This document shows, in pieces, positions 46,958-56,080 of a stretch of DNA of 64,000 bases; the first letter of the stretch is position 1; each line of letters opens with the position of its first letter. The notes beneath the pieces are model-generated. The model ran no database searches, was not told where the DNA came from, and worked only from the letters and a program-made list of their open reading frames with translations. Made by a program: the position numbers and the translations under genes. The stretch is from the NCBI RefSeq assembly GCF_014904695.1, contig NZ_JACXXN010000008.1:62001-126000 (forward strand), given 5' to 3'. Source of the DNA: Nostoc sp. MG11 (GTDB taxonomy: Bacteria; Cyanobacteriota; Cyanobacteriia; Cyanobacteriales; Nostocaceae).

Positions 46958-47278
46958 ATGTCAATAAGTTGGGTTTACTTAATTGCAGCAATCATCTTTG
47001 AAGTTTCAGGCACAACTTGCATGAAATTATCGCAAGGATTTACTAGAACAGTCCCTTCAGTATTAATATTTGTCTTTTATGGACTTTGTTTTACTTTTTT
47101 GACGTTTTCCCTCAAAAGACTAGAAGTAAGCGTAGCTTATTCTGTCTGGGCTGGATTGGGAACTATTCTAGTTGCTACCATTGGTATTGTTTGGTTCCGT
47201 GAATCTGCCACACTCATAAAACTTGTATCAATCGCCTTAATAATTATGGGTGTAATTGGCATAAATTCAGGCAAATAG
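46958..47278 (+). CDS. Small multidrug resistance (SMR) family exporter
   Basis: A 106-residue protein with four membrane helices and the SMR hallmarks: the essential membrane Glu15 in IIFEVSGTTCMKLS, a helix-3 segment VAYSVWAGLGT, and LIIMGVIGIN in helix 4. SMR proteins work as antiparallel dimers exchanging protons for quaternary cations, or guanidinium in the Gdx branch. YSVWAGLGTI favours the Qac/EmrE-type branch. It is isolated, with a hairpin just downstream. Confidence 0.9.
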   Translation: MSISWVYLIAAIIFEVSGTTCMKLSQGFTRTVPSVLIFVFYGLCFTFLTFSLKRLEVSVAYSVWAGLGTILVATIGIVWFRESATLIKLVSIALIIMGVIGINSGK

Positions 47279-47282
47279 AAAA

Positions 47283-47312
47283 TACCTCGCCTTCTTCAAC
47301 ATAGGCGAGGTA
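47283..47312 (+). terminator. Hairpin after the SMR gene
   Basis: TACCTCGCC (47283-47291) pairs with GGCGAGGTA (47304-47312) around a 12-nt loop, directly after the stop codon. No U-tract follows. The rest of the spacer to 47598 is empty apart from a GGGATTGGGGACTGGGG word. Confidence 0.4.
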
Positions 47313-47598
47313 AATAAACCAAAACTGATCATTCTACTTATTGCTGCTGTAATAAATACACCAGCACTTTACGTTGTTCCGTTAGCCTAGCAAAATGAGC
47401 AGACTTTGCTAAATGCTTTTGAAAATATAGTAAACCTCGGTATATATAGCCCACAAGTAATTGACTTTTAATACTTTAACAGAGACAGTCAAAGACATGT
47501 AGCCAATTTGGCTAGTTTCTTTATACACTGAACGAGGAAAAATACTGGTAGGGGTTAAGGGATTGGGGACTGGGGAGAAATCCTTTTATTTTCCCCCT

Positions 47599-49536
47599 CT
47601 AAATTTGTAGCAACCCCTCTGGATTCACTGATAAAAGCGATCGCCTCTGCAAACCTTCACGGGATAAAATTTCATTGGCTGCTAATAAGCCACTGCTAAC
47701 AGCCCGTTCCATCAAGCCGCAAGGGAAAGGCATTTTCACCCAATCTCCTGCAAACAATAAGTTAGAAACACTAGTACTAGTTTCTGGACGTTCTGCATAA
47801 CTATTTGGCGGATAACCCGAAAAGTTATTTTGATTCACCAATTCCCGATGTAGTACATTTGCTTGCTGTAACTCTGGAACAATTTCATAGAGTTCCTGCT
47901 CAAATTTCGTTAACAAAGCTTCTTGGGTGGGGAATTCTTTTGCTTTGTAACAGTAAGCGTGTAACTCAACCACGCTACCGCCAGTACGTTTTGCCCAATC
48001 GATGAATTGTTCTTGAATGCGGTGATAAAGGGTGATACTGTCTGTGAGTTGATAACCAGATAAAGAAGTAAAATTACTCTGTTCCCACTCAAAATCGCGG
48101 TCAAACCAGAAACGACAAACAGCAAACGGATCAGCAATACTCAAATTTTCTACTTGCGATCGCACTTTTTGATCTATATCTCCACTCACACGCTTCCATA
48201 ATTGTTGCACTCCAGGGACATCGGTAGCTAAGACATAATAATCTGCTTGAATTGTCTCTGGTGATGACGATTTAGGATTCGTTGCTACTAGTTGCAAGTT
48301 ATCATCCTGCTGTTGTACTACTTTAAACTTAGCTAAATCTCGTTGTGCAGGGCCTTTTACAACTTTACCATCAGTAGTAAAAACTGCTCCATGACAAGGG
48401 CAATGAAACTTGCCATCTGCTGCTATTTGCACAGTACAACCTTGATGAGTACAGGTAAGAGAAATCGCTTCTTTACTTCCAGATTTCATAGCAAATACTT
48501 CATCAGCTGCGCCAAAATATTCTATCTGTTTGTCAGCAACAACTGAATTGCGTTTTACCCAAAAAGGTACATTATTTTGATTACTATCAAGGTAATATTT
48601 GATTGCATCAATCTTGCCTTGTACAGTAGGAATTTCGCTTACAGTTGCATCTGTGATAATTTTGCCACCATGATGCTGAATTGCCTGAGCGATGGGTTGT
48701 ACTAAACTTGTTCCCATATCGTCTACAGTGCCATTAAAAGCTAGCCCTTCAGGATTACCAAAAAAATAAAAATGGAAGAACTGCATGAGTTCTCCGACAC
48801 TCATCACATCTGGTGAATTCAAGCTAGATTTAGCAAAAGGTAGAAAATACAAGTCGTATAAACCTTGAGGAAATTCTGTTTTTACCCAATCAGCAACAGA
48901 TATGTTATCGAACCGTTGATAGTTCTTTTCTCTCTGGAAACCAGTAATTGCTTGAAAGACTTGTAAATGTTTGAATTTGGTCAGATTAATCCCCCATCGG
49001 AAGCGGTTAGGAGAAGCGATCGCTAAATCTATAATATTCCAAGGAAATGCAGAACTACTGGGGCGAAATACCTCTGGTTTATATTTGGAATCGCGGTAAA
49101 CAACAGAATAAAAGTTTAATGATTGAAAATTATCAACAATCTCCAACTCGCTCACTATACTATTCAGATTATAGTATTGCGGAAAAAAGCCATGAAAGCC
49201 ATGTTCCATCTTGAAGGTTTCACCAGCTGCTTCTATTTGCCAACTTGCAATTTTCCCGCCGAGTTGAGGAGATTTTTCTAGAAGTGTTACAACAAATCCC
49301 CGTTGACTCAATTCATAAGCACAAGCTAAACCTGCTAAACCACCCCCAATTACTACAACACTTTTATCTTGATTTAACATCCGTGGTAAGTTGAGGATAT
49401 CTTTTTGAAAAACTGTTGGCTTAGGCTTAGTAAACCGGGAGTATCCTGTTAATCCGGCAATCGCACCAATGCCGAATAATTTGAGTAATGTCCGACGAGA
49501 GATAGATGATTCCAGTGAATTAAATAGTTGGCTCAT
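47599..49536 (-). CDS. TAT-exported FAD oxidoreductase with an inserted Rieske [2Fe-2S] domain
   Basis: A 645-residue protein. Residues 1-32 form a twin-arginine signal (SRRTLLKLFGIGAIAGL). The FAD-binding motif VVVIGGGLAGLACAYELSQRG is at 60-80, with LLEKSPQLGGKI after it as in phytoene/zeta-carotene desaturase-like amine oxidases. Inserted at about 335-420 is a Rieske domain: CTHQGC (Cys362, His364) and CPCHG (Cys381, His382) give the cluster ligands, and Cys367/Cys379 can form the high-potential disulfide. The FAD domain then resumes and ends with LFAGDWVKMPFPCGLMERAVSSG. It should work in the periplasm or thylakoid lumen. Substrate unknown; carotenoid- or amine-like molecules are possible. 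Confidence 0.88.
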   Translation of the reverse strand: MSQLFNSLESSISRRTLLKLFGIGAIAGLTGYSRFTKPKPTVFQKDILNLPRMLNQDKSVVVIGGGLAGLACAYELSQRGFVVTLLEKSPQLGGKIASWQIEAAGETFKMEHGFHGFFPQYYNLNSIVSELEIVDNFQSLNFYSVVYRDSKYKPEVFRPSSSAFPWNIIDLAIASPNRFRWGINLTKFKHLQVFQAITGFQREKNYQRFDNISVADWVKTEFPQGLYDLYFLPFAKSSLNSPDVMSVGELMQFFHFYFFGNPEGLAFNGTVDDMGTSLVQPIAQAIQHHGGKIITDATVSEIPTVQGKIDAIKYYLDSNQNNVPFWVKRNSVVADKQIEYFGAADEVFAMKSGSKEAISLTCTHQGCTVQIAADGKFHCPCHGAVFTTDGKVVKGPAQRDLAKFKVVQQQDDNLQLVATNPKSSSPETIQADYYVLATDVPGVQQLWKRVSGDIDQKVRSQVENLSIADPFAVCRFWFDRDFEWEQSNFTSLSGYQLTDSITLYHRIQEQFIDWAKRTGGSVVELHAYCYKAKEFPTQEALLTKFEQELYEIVPELQQANVLHRELVNQNNFSGYPPNSYAERPETSTSVSNLLFAGDWVKMPFPCGLMERAVSSGLLAANEILSREGLQRRSLLSVNPEGLLQI

Positions 49537-49803
49537 TGGTGATAAAATTAACTATTCACGATGAATTAATGGCTATTAGTTAGCAGATTATTTGCAGGTT
49601 TTTTTCTAACTTATGTCTTAATCCTAAACTGATTCATTTTGACCAAATGAGAGAAAGCATTGTAACTTTTGAGAATACTCCACTATCAACTTTAGTAGCT
49701 TACATTTTTAATCGACAGAACATAAAGCTGTAAATAGGTTAACAATTTGACAGTGTAATATAATATCTAATAATTGACTACTAAGCGTTAGGTAGGTTTG
49801 AGG

Positions 49804-50406
49804 ATGTCAGGCGATCGCTCCTCTCCTAAACAAGAGTCCTCTAGTGGACACAATCGCGTTCTTGATGAGGCTGAACGACTTTTCCGCACACGAGGCTACA
49901 ATGCAGTGACAATGAGGGATATAGCTTGTGGGGTAGGAATTCGTCAGGCATCATTGTACTATCACTTTGCCAGCAAAGAGCAACTTTTTGTCGCTGTCAC
50001 CGAGCGGATGTTTGAGCGTCACCGCATTGGATTACAACAAGCAATAAGCGAAAATAGTCATGACTTGCGATCGCAACTTCACGCAGCAGCAGGGTGGTTT
50101 CTCTCTCAACCTCCCGTCCATTTTTTGAGCATGGTACACACAGATATGCCCTTGTTGGCTGAGGAGAATATCAAAAAGCTTTCGGCTTGTTCCTACCAAT
50201 CTATGTTTGAGCCACTTCGACAGATATTTATCCAAGCGCAAGAACGAGGCGAGATTCGAGATATTCGTCCCAATCTGCTAGCTGGATTTTTTTTATCTGT
50301 GATGGAAAGTATACCTTATGCCACAACCTTTGCCGGTGCTGCACCCAAAGAAGTAATGGTAAATGAAATGATTAGCGTTTTGTTGGATGGGTTGAAACCG
50401 CAATAA
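49804..50406 (+). CDS. TetR-family transcriptional regulator
   Basis: A 200-residue regulator with an N-terminal TetR helix-turn-helix (LFRTRGYNAVTMRDIACGVG, then IRQASLYYHFASKEQLFVAV, about 25-65) and an all-helical C-terminal ligand domain. AGGTAGG is 7 nt before the ATG at 49804; a TTG six nt earlier is possible. It probably controls the outer-membrane and ABC-2 genes that follow on the same strand, a common arrangement for efflux systems. Confidence 0.9.
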   Translation: MSGDRSSPKQESSSGHNRVLDEAERLFRTRGYNAVTMRDIACGVGIRQASLYYHFASKEQLFVAVTERMFERHRIGLQQAISENSHDLRSQLHAAAGWFLSQPPVHFLSMVHTDMPLLAEENIKKLSACSYQSMFEPLRQIFIQAQERGEIRDIRPNLLAGFFLSVMESIPYATTFAGAAPKEVMVNEMISVLLDGLKPQ

Positions 50407-50533
50407 TTAAGAGGAGACAGGAGATAGAATGATGTCCCTGAAAAGCTTTCTTAATTACGAATTACGAATTAGTATAAGTTGGTGCTTACATATATCTATA
50501 GCGTAAACTTGGTAACACTAACGGATTACCGAT

Positions 50534-52048
50534 ATGCGTATTCAAGTAGTTGCAGTTTTGATAGTGGCGATGTTGGTGGGTGGGGAAAATCCAGAGGCGC
50601 TTGCAGACTCCCAATCTTCTACTCAGGATGGGGTTGGTGGCATTCTCACGGAACCTCAACGGGGATATGCTAAATACGGTGATTATGTAGGCTCAACTTC
50701 AGTAAAAAACCCAAAAGCGGAAACTGCTCAAAATATTGAGTTTTCTCAGAAAGTTGTCAAAGATATCCAGATACGTTTTGTTAATGACAAAGGCCAGTTG
50801 GTTGATGACAAGGGTCAACCTATTCAGGGGCGTACCCAAAGAGATTTTATCATTGGTCTCTTGAGGCTCAAACCTGGTCAGGTATTCCGCGAGGATGTAC
50901 TTCAAGCAGACTTACAAAGACTCAGGAGATTAGAGTCATTTGCTCAAGTCGATGTTTTTCAACAAGAAGATAGCTCAGGCGTTAACATTATCTATAACAT
51001 CAAAGAGCGTCGTTATCCTGCTCTAAAATTCGGAGGCGGCGAAAGCGATGATATTGGATTTTTCGGTCAGGTAGGTTATGAAGATGCAAACATCAGCGGT
51101 CTTAATGATGAACTAGATACAACTCTTCAGATAAGTAGTAAAGATGTCCAGTTTTATGGTCAGTTCACTAGCCCTTATCGTCCTGGAGAACCAAACCGCT
51201 TAGGCTATAGCATCAGAGGTTTTCGCACTAGAGATTTATCTTCAACCTTCAACGAAGATATCAGGCTATCTAACGGTGACAAAGTGCGCGAGGGACGATT
51301 TGGCGGTTCTGTAGCACTTTTAAAATCTTTCGATGATTGGGATACATCTGTAGCTCTTAACTACACCAGAATTAGCCTGCGCGATCGCGATTACAATGTG
51401 ACACGAGTTGATAGATTAGGGAGTCCCCTTTCTTTAAGCGGTACTGGTATTGATGATCTGTTTACAGTATCATTCGCTGTATCCAGAGATCAACGCGATC
51501 GCCGTGAAAATCCAACTCAAGGATCAATCCTCACCCTCAGCACTGAACAAGCGATTCCCATTGGACTGGGCAATATTTTCAGCAACCGACTACGGGGAGA
51601 CTATATCCAATACTTACCAGTCAGTTGGATAGGTAACAATCAGTCAACTGACAATCCAGAAATGTTGGCGATTAATCTACAAATTGGCACAATCATCGGA
51701 GATTTTCCACCAGCCAACGCCTTTGATATCGGCGGACTAGATTCTGTACGGGGTTACGGTTATGGTAAAGTTGCCAGTGGTCGAACTTATGGCTTGGCTT
51801 CTGTGGAGTATCGTTTCCCAATTATTCAGTCAATCGGAGGCGTTGTATTTACTGACTTTGGCTCAGATTTTGGGTCTGGTAAAACAGTGCTAGGAGAACC
51901 CGGCGTACTACGAGGTAAACCAGGGAGTGGCTTTGGTTACGGCTTAGGATTGCGAGTCAAGTCACCCTTTGGACTAATTCGAGGCGACTTAGGAATTAGC
52001 GACCAAGGAGAAGTTAGATTTGAAGTCACCACAGGTCAGCGATTTTAA
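50534..52048 (+). CDS. Omp85/BamA-TamA family outer membrane protein
   Basis: A 504-residue protein with an N-terminal signal peptide (about 1-25). One POTRA-like domain follows at about 75-150 (IQIRFVNDKGQ ... GQVFREDVLQADLQRLRRL). A 16-strand-type beta-barrel (about 160-504) ends in the expected terminal aromatic residue (TTGQRF), with the surface-antigen motif VRGYGYG near 410. Omp85 proteins insert or transport proteins and lipids at the outer membrane. With a single POTRA it is closer to accessory Omp85 proteins than to BamA proper. It sits between tetR and an ABC-2 permease, which suggests a trans-envelope export role. Confidence 0.87.
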   Translation: MRIQVVAVLIVAMLVGGENPEALADSQSSTQDGVGGILTEPQRGYAKYGDYVGSTSVKNPKAETAQNIEFSQKVVKDIQIRFVNDKGQLVDDKGQPIQGRTQRDFIIGLLRLKPGQVFREDVLQADLQRLRRLESFAQVDVFQQEDSSGVNIIYNIKERRYPALKFGGGESDDIGFFGQVGYEDANISGLNDELDTTLQISSKDVQFYGQFTSPYRPGEPNRLGYSIRGFRTRDLSSTFNEDIRLSNGDKVREGRFGGSVALLKSFDDWDTSVALNYTRISLRDRDYNVTRVDRLGSPLSLSGTGIDDLFTVSFAVSRDQRDRRENPTQGSILTLSTEQAIPIGLGNIFSNRLRGDYIQYLPVSWIGNNQSTDNPEMLAINLQIGTIIGDFPPANAFDIGGLDSVRGYGYGKVASGRTYGLASVEYRFPIIQSIGGVVFTDFGSDFGSGKTVLGEPGVLRGKPGSGFGYGLGLRVKSPFGLIRGDLGISDQGEVRFEVTTGQRF

Positions 52049-52130
52049 TAATTAGTTTTTACTCCGCGCCCCTCCGCGCTAACCTCAGCGTACCTCTGCG
52101 TTTAAATATTCTCTTCCAACCCCTTCCAAA

Positions 52131-52904
52131 ATGAAATACTGGCGTGAAACTATAGCTGTAACTCAGCGCATCTTAATTGAACTATTGCGCCGCAGACGCA
52201 GCCTAATTTTCTGGAGTATTTTTCCCGTTTCATTGTTAATCCTCAGCGGATTTATTTTAGCAGAACGGGCAAAACTATCACTAGCTGTGGCTTTTGAATA
52301 TGCTGCACCCTCAACTTTGGTAGGTGCTGCACTATTTTTTAGCTGTTTAGGCGGAAGCGTCACAACCGTGGTTGCAGAAAGAGAACAGCAAACCCTCAAA
52401 CGCCTATTTATTTCTCCTTTGAGTGGTACATCTTATTTTTTAGGAATTTTTCTAGCTCATACCTGCATTGGAATTGGGCAAACAATCTTGGTTTATACTA
52501 TCGCCGCCTTTTGGGGTGCTACCTTCAAGGGTTCGATTTTATTGGGACTCGTAATTATTTTATTAAGTATCGTTGCTTACGTTGGCTTAGGCTTTATTTT
52601 GGGTACACAATTGGCGCGTCGTATCGAAGATGTCAATGCATTGGTAGCAACTTTTGGAGTGCCTTTATTAATATTAGGTGGGGCATTTTTACCGAGTTCA
52701 TTGTTTCCCAAAACACTAATTAATATTGCCAAATATGACCCTATTTATCACATGAATGAGGCTTTGGTAGGTGTTTCAGCTAGAGGTGATGAGATTGATA
52801 AAATTACATCACACTTTATATTTTTACTAGTATTTGCTGCGGTGATGGTTTTAGGTGGATGGTTATCTTATCGGCGGATGTTGATAGTTGAAAGGCGACT
52901 GTAG
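52131..52904 (+). CDS. ABC-2 type transporter permease
   Basis: A 257-residue membrane protein with a cytoplasmic N-terminus and six predicted helices. The ABC-2 signature region is around TTVVAEREQQTLKRLFISPLSGTSY (about 83-107; the E-loop before the coupling helix), and helix 5 reads FGVPLLILGGAFLPSS. It needs a separate ATPase subunit, and none is next to it. The only ABC ATPase in the window begins at 63414, about 10.5 kb away, beyond the CRISPR operon. TetR and Omp85 genes precede it. Confidence 0.88.
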   Translation: MKYWRETIAVTQRILIELLRRRRSLIFWSIFPVSLLILSGFILAERAKLSLAVAFEYAAPSTLVGAALFFSCLGGSVTTVVAEREQQTLKRLFISPLSGTSYFLGIFLAHTCIGIGQTILVYTIAAFWGATFKGSILLGLVIILLSIVAYVGLGFILGTQLARRIEDVNALVATFGVPLLILGGAFLPSSLFPKTLINIAKYDPIYHMNEALVGVSARGDEIDKITSHFIFLLVFAAVMVLGGWLSYRRMLIVERRL

Positions 52905-52968
52905 ATAGGATAAAAAACTTATTTTACGAACCGCAAAGGATTTAAGGATTCGTGGAGGTATTCCAAAA

Positions 52969-53274
52969 ATGACTACTTACAAAATTGCCTTTGAAGACGA
53001 GATGTTAAAAGTTGGATTTGCCGAACCTGCACAAAACGACCAAATTGTCAAAGATGCTGCGGCGCGTCTAGATGAAATGAGCAAAACAGGGGAACTAGCA
53101 GGGGGTGCATTGCTCAAAATTAATGGCCCGGTGTCTGTGCCTATAGCCTTTGTTTTGGCACATAAAGTAGGACATCTTTACGGTGCAATCGCATTTTTTG
53201 ACCCCAAGCTAGGTAAGTACGTTGTCTGTATTACCCATAATCCAACATACAGCCTGGGTGACTTAATTGATTAA
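52969..53274 (+). CDS. csx3: CRISPR-associated ring nuclease Csx3 (Crn3)
   Basis: A 101-residue protein that fits Csx3. The core is VPIAFVLAHKVGHLYGAIAF, then FDPKLGKYVVCITHNPTYSLGDLI, with a conserved His65, Asp78 and His90. Csx3 forms tetramers that degrade cyclic tetra-adenylate and so switch off the Cas10-made alarm signal. GGAGG precedes the ATG. It opens the type III effector operon, one small ORF upstream of cas10. This is a stand-alone Csx3 without the AAA domain fusion seen in some relatives. The family call rests on remembered motifs. Confidence 0.85.
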   Translation: MTTYKIAFEDEMLKVGFAEPAQNDQIVKDAAARLDEMSKTGELAGGALLKINGPVSVPIAFVLAHKVGHLYGAIAFFDPKLGKYVVCITHNPTYSLGDLID

Positions 53275-53494
53275 ATTAAGGTCTTAATATGCAACACTCA
53301 TCAATCAAATAAATTTACTTGAAAATTTGCTCAACAAAAAGTAATACAAATGCAAAATACGTGATTGCCTCCCAATATGATTGATTTAGGTGGCAAAGCT
53401 GATGAAAAAAAATAAATTAATTGCATCTTATACTACTCATGCGGTAATTTTATTTAGGGATATTACGCAGATTATTCCTTGACAGGAGTTTTGT

Positions 53495-53668
53495 TTGGAA
53501 CTCAATTTACAAATCATTGCGTGTATCTACAGCGATTATCGCGGTGTTGCAGAGCAAATTGAATCAGAGTCACCCATCCTCACGGGTAGTGTTTATCGTT
53601 TGCACAGAGGGGAGGATGTTTTAGGGCGTGAGATGGTGCAAGCGTTGATGGAGTTGAGTAGTGAGTAG
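53495..53668 (+). CDS. Small TTG-started ORF between csx3 and cas10
   Basis: A 57-residue frame starting MELNLQIIACIYSDYRGVAE and ending ALMELSSE. AGGAG lies six nt before the TTG and the stop is 12 bp before the cas10 ATG. Such placement and the ribosome-binding site support translation. I do not recognise the sequence. It could be a complete small accessory protein or the tail of a truncated longer one; upstream of the TTG the frame shows no homology that I can see. The rest of 53275-53494 is AT-rich spacer. Confidence 0.5.
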   Translation: MELNLQIIACIYSDYRGVAEQIESESPILTGSVYRLHRGEDVLGREMVQALMELSSE

Positions 53669-53680
53669 GAGTATCTACAA

Positions 53681-56080
53681 ATGAAAACAAGTAATATTGA
53701 AAATCCAAGTTCTGTTATGATTGCGATCGCTTGGTGTCTGGCTTGGGGAGATGAGCGAAAACCTAAGCATAAGCCGGAAGTAATGCGGCTTATGCAACAG
53801 GCTTTAAATGAGGGAAAAGAAGTACCAGAAGAAGTTCAAAAGTTAGTTGAGCAAGTTCGCCAACTTCAAGGCATTGATAAAGATTACTTTCCAGCAACTT
53901 TAGATGAATTAAGAAGTAGGTATTCTGAATTATGGCATCAGACTACTCGCATTGGTTTAGTTTATGGCGGAGCAACTAAGATTAAACAGTATGTATTTGA
54001 ATCGTCAAAAATTCAAAATATTCGTGGTGCATCTGCCTTATTAGATCGCATAAATCTGATTGATTTACCTGCCTTTTTTAATAAAAATCCTAAGTTAATT
54101 CAGTATACAATTCAGTGTAATGAAGTTAGGAAATGGCTGAACAAAACTATTTGCGGCCAAGACCAACTCTCGGAAGCTCTAATTCCAGAACTAATCATTT
54201 ACTCGACAGGTGGTAATATCCTGGCATTTTGCCCAGCGGCATTTGTTGATGATTTAGCGAATGCGATTGAAAAACGCTATACCGAAGAAACTTTAACAGC
54301 TAATTCCTGTGCAGTAGGCGACACATTCAGACTTCTAGAAATTCGCTTTGGCTTGCTACGAGAGCCTATTGAAAACACATTATGGCTAGATTGGTATCGT
54401 CAAGAATATAAAAAACCGTTGGTGCAGGCTTATTTTGGCAATCTAGATAAGAATTTAGAAAAGTCTCAAACAGAAAGATGTACTAATTTAGCTGTATCTA
54501 TTGAAGATGCTTTTGCAGACCGAAAGAGTTTTAATGAACTGACAACAAAATTAGCAATTTTATTTAATCAACGTCGCAGTGGTCATGACTTTTCTACTCG
54601 CGCCAGCCGTCGCTATCCTCCCATGTTTGAAACCCATCCTTACTTAATACGTGATGGAAGCGATCGCAGGTCGGCAGTGATGATTGTCCAGCCACCAAAA
54701 CTACCTAGAGAATCTCATTTTTCGGAAGCTTTAGCTCGCAAACATCTGGTTGGTAACAGAGCCAAAAAAGGTTCGCCTCAAATTCCCGAATGGTATAAAG
54801 AATCTCAATTAGAATGGGAACGAGGCATAATTGAAAGCTGGGTAGATAGATACAATCACTTTCTCGGAAAAAACCCTAGTTTACAACAAAAATATTACGC
54901 TACTTTGAAAGCTGATGACATTGAAATCGCTCAAAACCTCAGCCATATTGCTAATGCTAGTAAAGGTTTTATTGCTTATATCTACGCCGATGGCAACAAT
55001 ATGGGTGGTTATATCCAAAAAATTAGGACTCCACAAAAGTATCAGGAGTTTAGTCGAGATGTAGAATTAGCGACGGAGTATGCAGTTTATTATGCATTAG
55101 CAGAGAATCTACATCCTCACAAATTGCAAAATTTGAATGATGAAGAAAGTTTTTTAGAGAATGGTGATTTAGTTCATCCCTTTGAGATTATTACCATTGG
55201 TGGTGATGACATTATTTTGATTGTACCAGCTAACAAAGCACTGGCGATCGCTAAAACTATCGGAGAGCGGTTTGAAGAAATTCTCCTCAAACAAGTGTCA
55301 TTGGCAGAAAGCGCAGAGAGTGAAAATATCACCGGTTGCTATAAAATTAAGCAGGAAAATAAGCCGATAGATTTAAAAAAATGCCATCGCTATAAACCTA
55401 CTGAGGCTGCACCTTCCCAATGTCAACTCAGTACCTCAATTGGTGTGCTAATTACGGCATATAATACCCCCATTTACTATGCCAAAGACTTAACTGAACA
55501 GTTGCTAAAATCAGCTAAAGAGCGTGCCAAAAAGTTGAAGAAAGCTGGATACTGCGGCGGGACGGTGGATTTTTTAACTATGAAATCCGTCACCATGATT
55601 TCATCGGATATTAAAGAATTCCGTCAACAGGCATTAATAAAAAATCTTAAACCAAAGTTAAAGCTTTATGCTGCTCCCTATACCTTACACGAATTAGGAG
55701 GTTTAATCGGAGTAGTAGAAGCTTTGCAAAATGCCAAATTTCCTAAATCTCAACTTTACCAAATTCGGAATTTATTAGAAAGAGGTAAGCAGACTGCTAT
55801 TCTTAATTATCGTTATTTTCGAGTGCGGCTCAAGCAAAAAAAACAAGATTTGCAAGAACAGTTTGAAGAGGCTTGGTGTCAACCTAAAGATTCAAATAAT
55901 AAGGGTAATTTAGCACCGTGGATATATGACGATGGGGCGCTTGAGCATGATAAATCAGACTATCCACTTTTTGAGACTATTTGGCGAGACGTTGTAGACC
56001 TGTATGATTTCATTGCTTCACCAGATGATGATAGTGATGCAATTGAAACACAAATGGCAACTACCGAGGCTGAATTATGA
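53681..56080 (+). CDS. cas10: Cas10, large subunit of a type III CRISPR effector (cyclase-competent, no HD domain)
   Basis: A 799-residue Cas10. The palm domain has an Asp in YIYADGNNMGG (Asp437) and the cyclase GGDD (507-510, in ITIGGDDIILIVPA), so cyclic oligoadenylate synthesis is expected. The N-terminal 100 residues lack the H-D of the HD nuclease domain, so single-stranded DNA cleavage by this subunit is unlikely. A Cys pair near 565-595 (GCYK ... KKCHR ... SQC) may bind zinc. The length and the Csx10/Csx19 context fit type III-D, though Cmr2-like features mean III-B cannot be excluded from this protein alone. Its stop overlaps the next start (ATGA). Confidence 0.9.
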   Translation: MKTSNIENPSSVMIAIAWCLAWGDERKPKHKPEVMRLMQQALNEGKEVPEEVQKLVEQVRQLQGIDKDYFPATLDELRSRYSELWHQTTRIGLVYGGATKIKQYVFESSKIQNIRGASALLDRINLIDLPAFFNKNPKLIQYTIQCNEVRKWLNKTICGQDQLSEALIPELIIYSTGGNILAFCPAAFVDDLANAIEKRYTEETLTANSCAVGDTFRLLEIRFGLLREPIENTLWLDWYRQEYKKPLVQAYFGNLDKNLEKSQTERCTNLAVSIEDAFADRKSFNELTTKLAILFNQRRSGHDFSTRASRRYPPMFETHPYLIRDGSDRRSAVMIVQPPKLPRESHFSEALARKHLVGNRAKKGSPQIPEWYKESQLEWERGIIESWVDRYNHFLGKNPSLQQKYYATLKADDIEIAQNLSHIANASKGFIAYIYADGNNMGGYIQKIRTPQKYQEFSRDVELATEYAVYYALAENLHPHKLQNLNDEESFLENGDLVHPFEIITIGGDDIILIVPANKALAIAKTIGERFEEILLKQVSLAESAESENITGCYKIKQENKPIDLKKCHRYKPTEAAPSQCQLSTSIGVLITAYNTPIYYAKDLTEQLLKSAKERAKKLKKAGYCGGTVDFLTMKSVTMISSDIKEFRQQALIKNLKPKLKLYAAPYTLHELGGLIGVVEALQNAKFPKSQLYQIRNLLERGKQTAILNYRYFRVRLKQKKQDLQEQFEEAWCQPKDSNNKGNLAPWIYDDGALEHDKSDYPLFETIWRDVVDLYDFIASPDDDSDAIETQMATTEAEL

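Noticed and set aside
53681-56080. HD nuclease domain in Cas10
   Set aside because: The N-terminal region before the palm has no His-Asp pair in an HD-like context, so the domain was not called.
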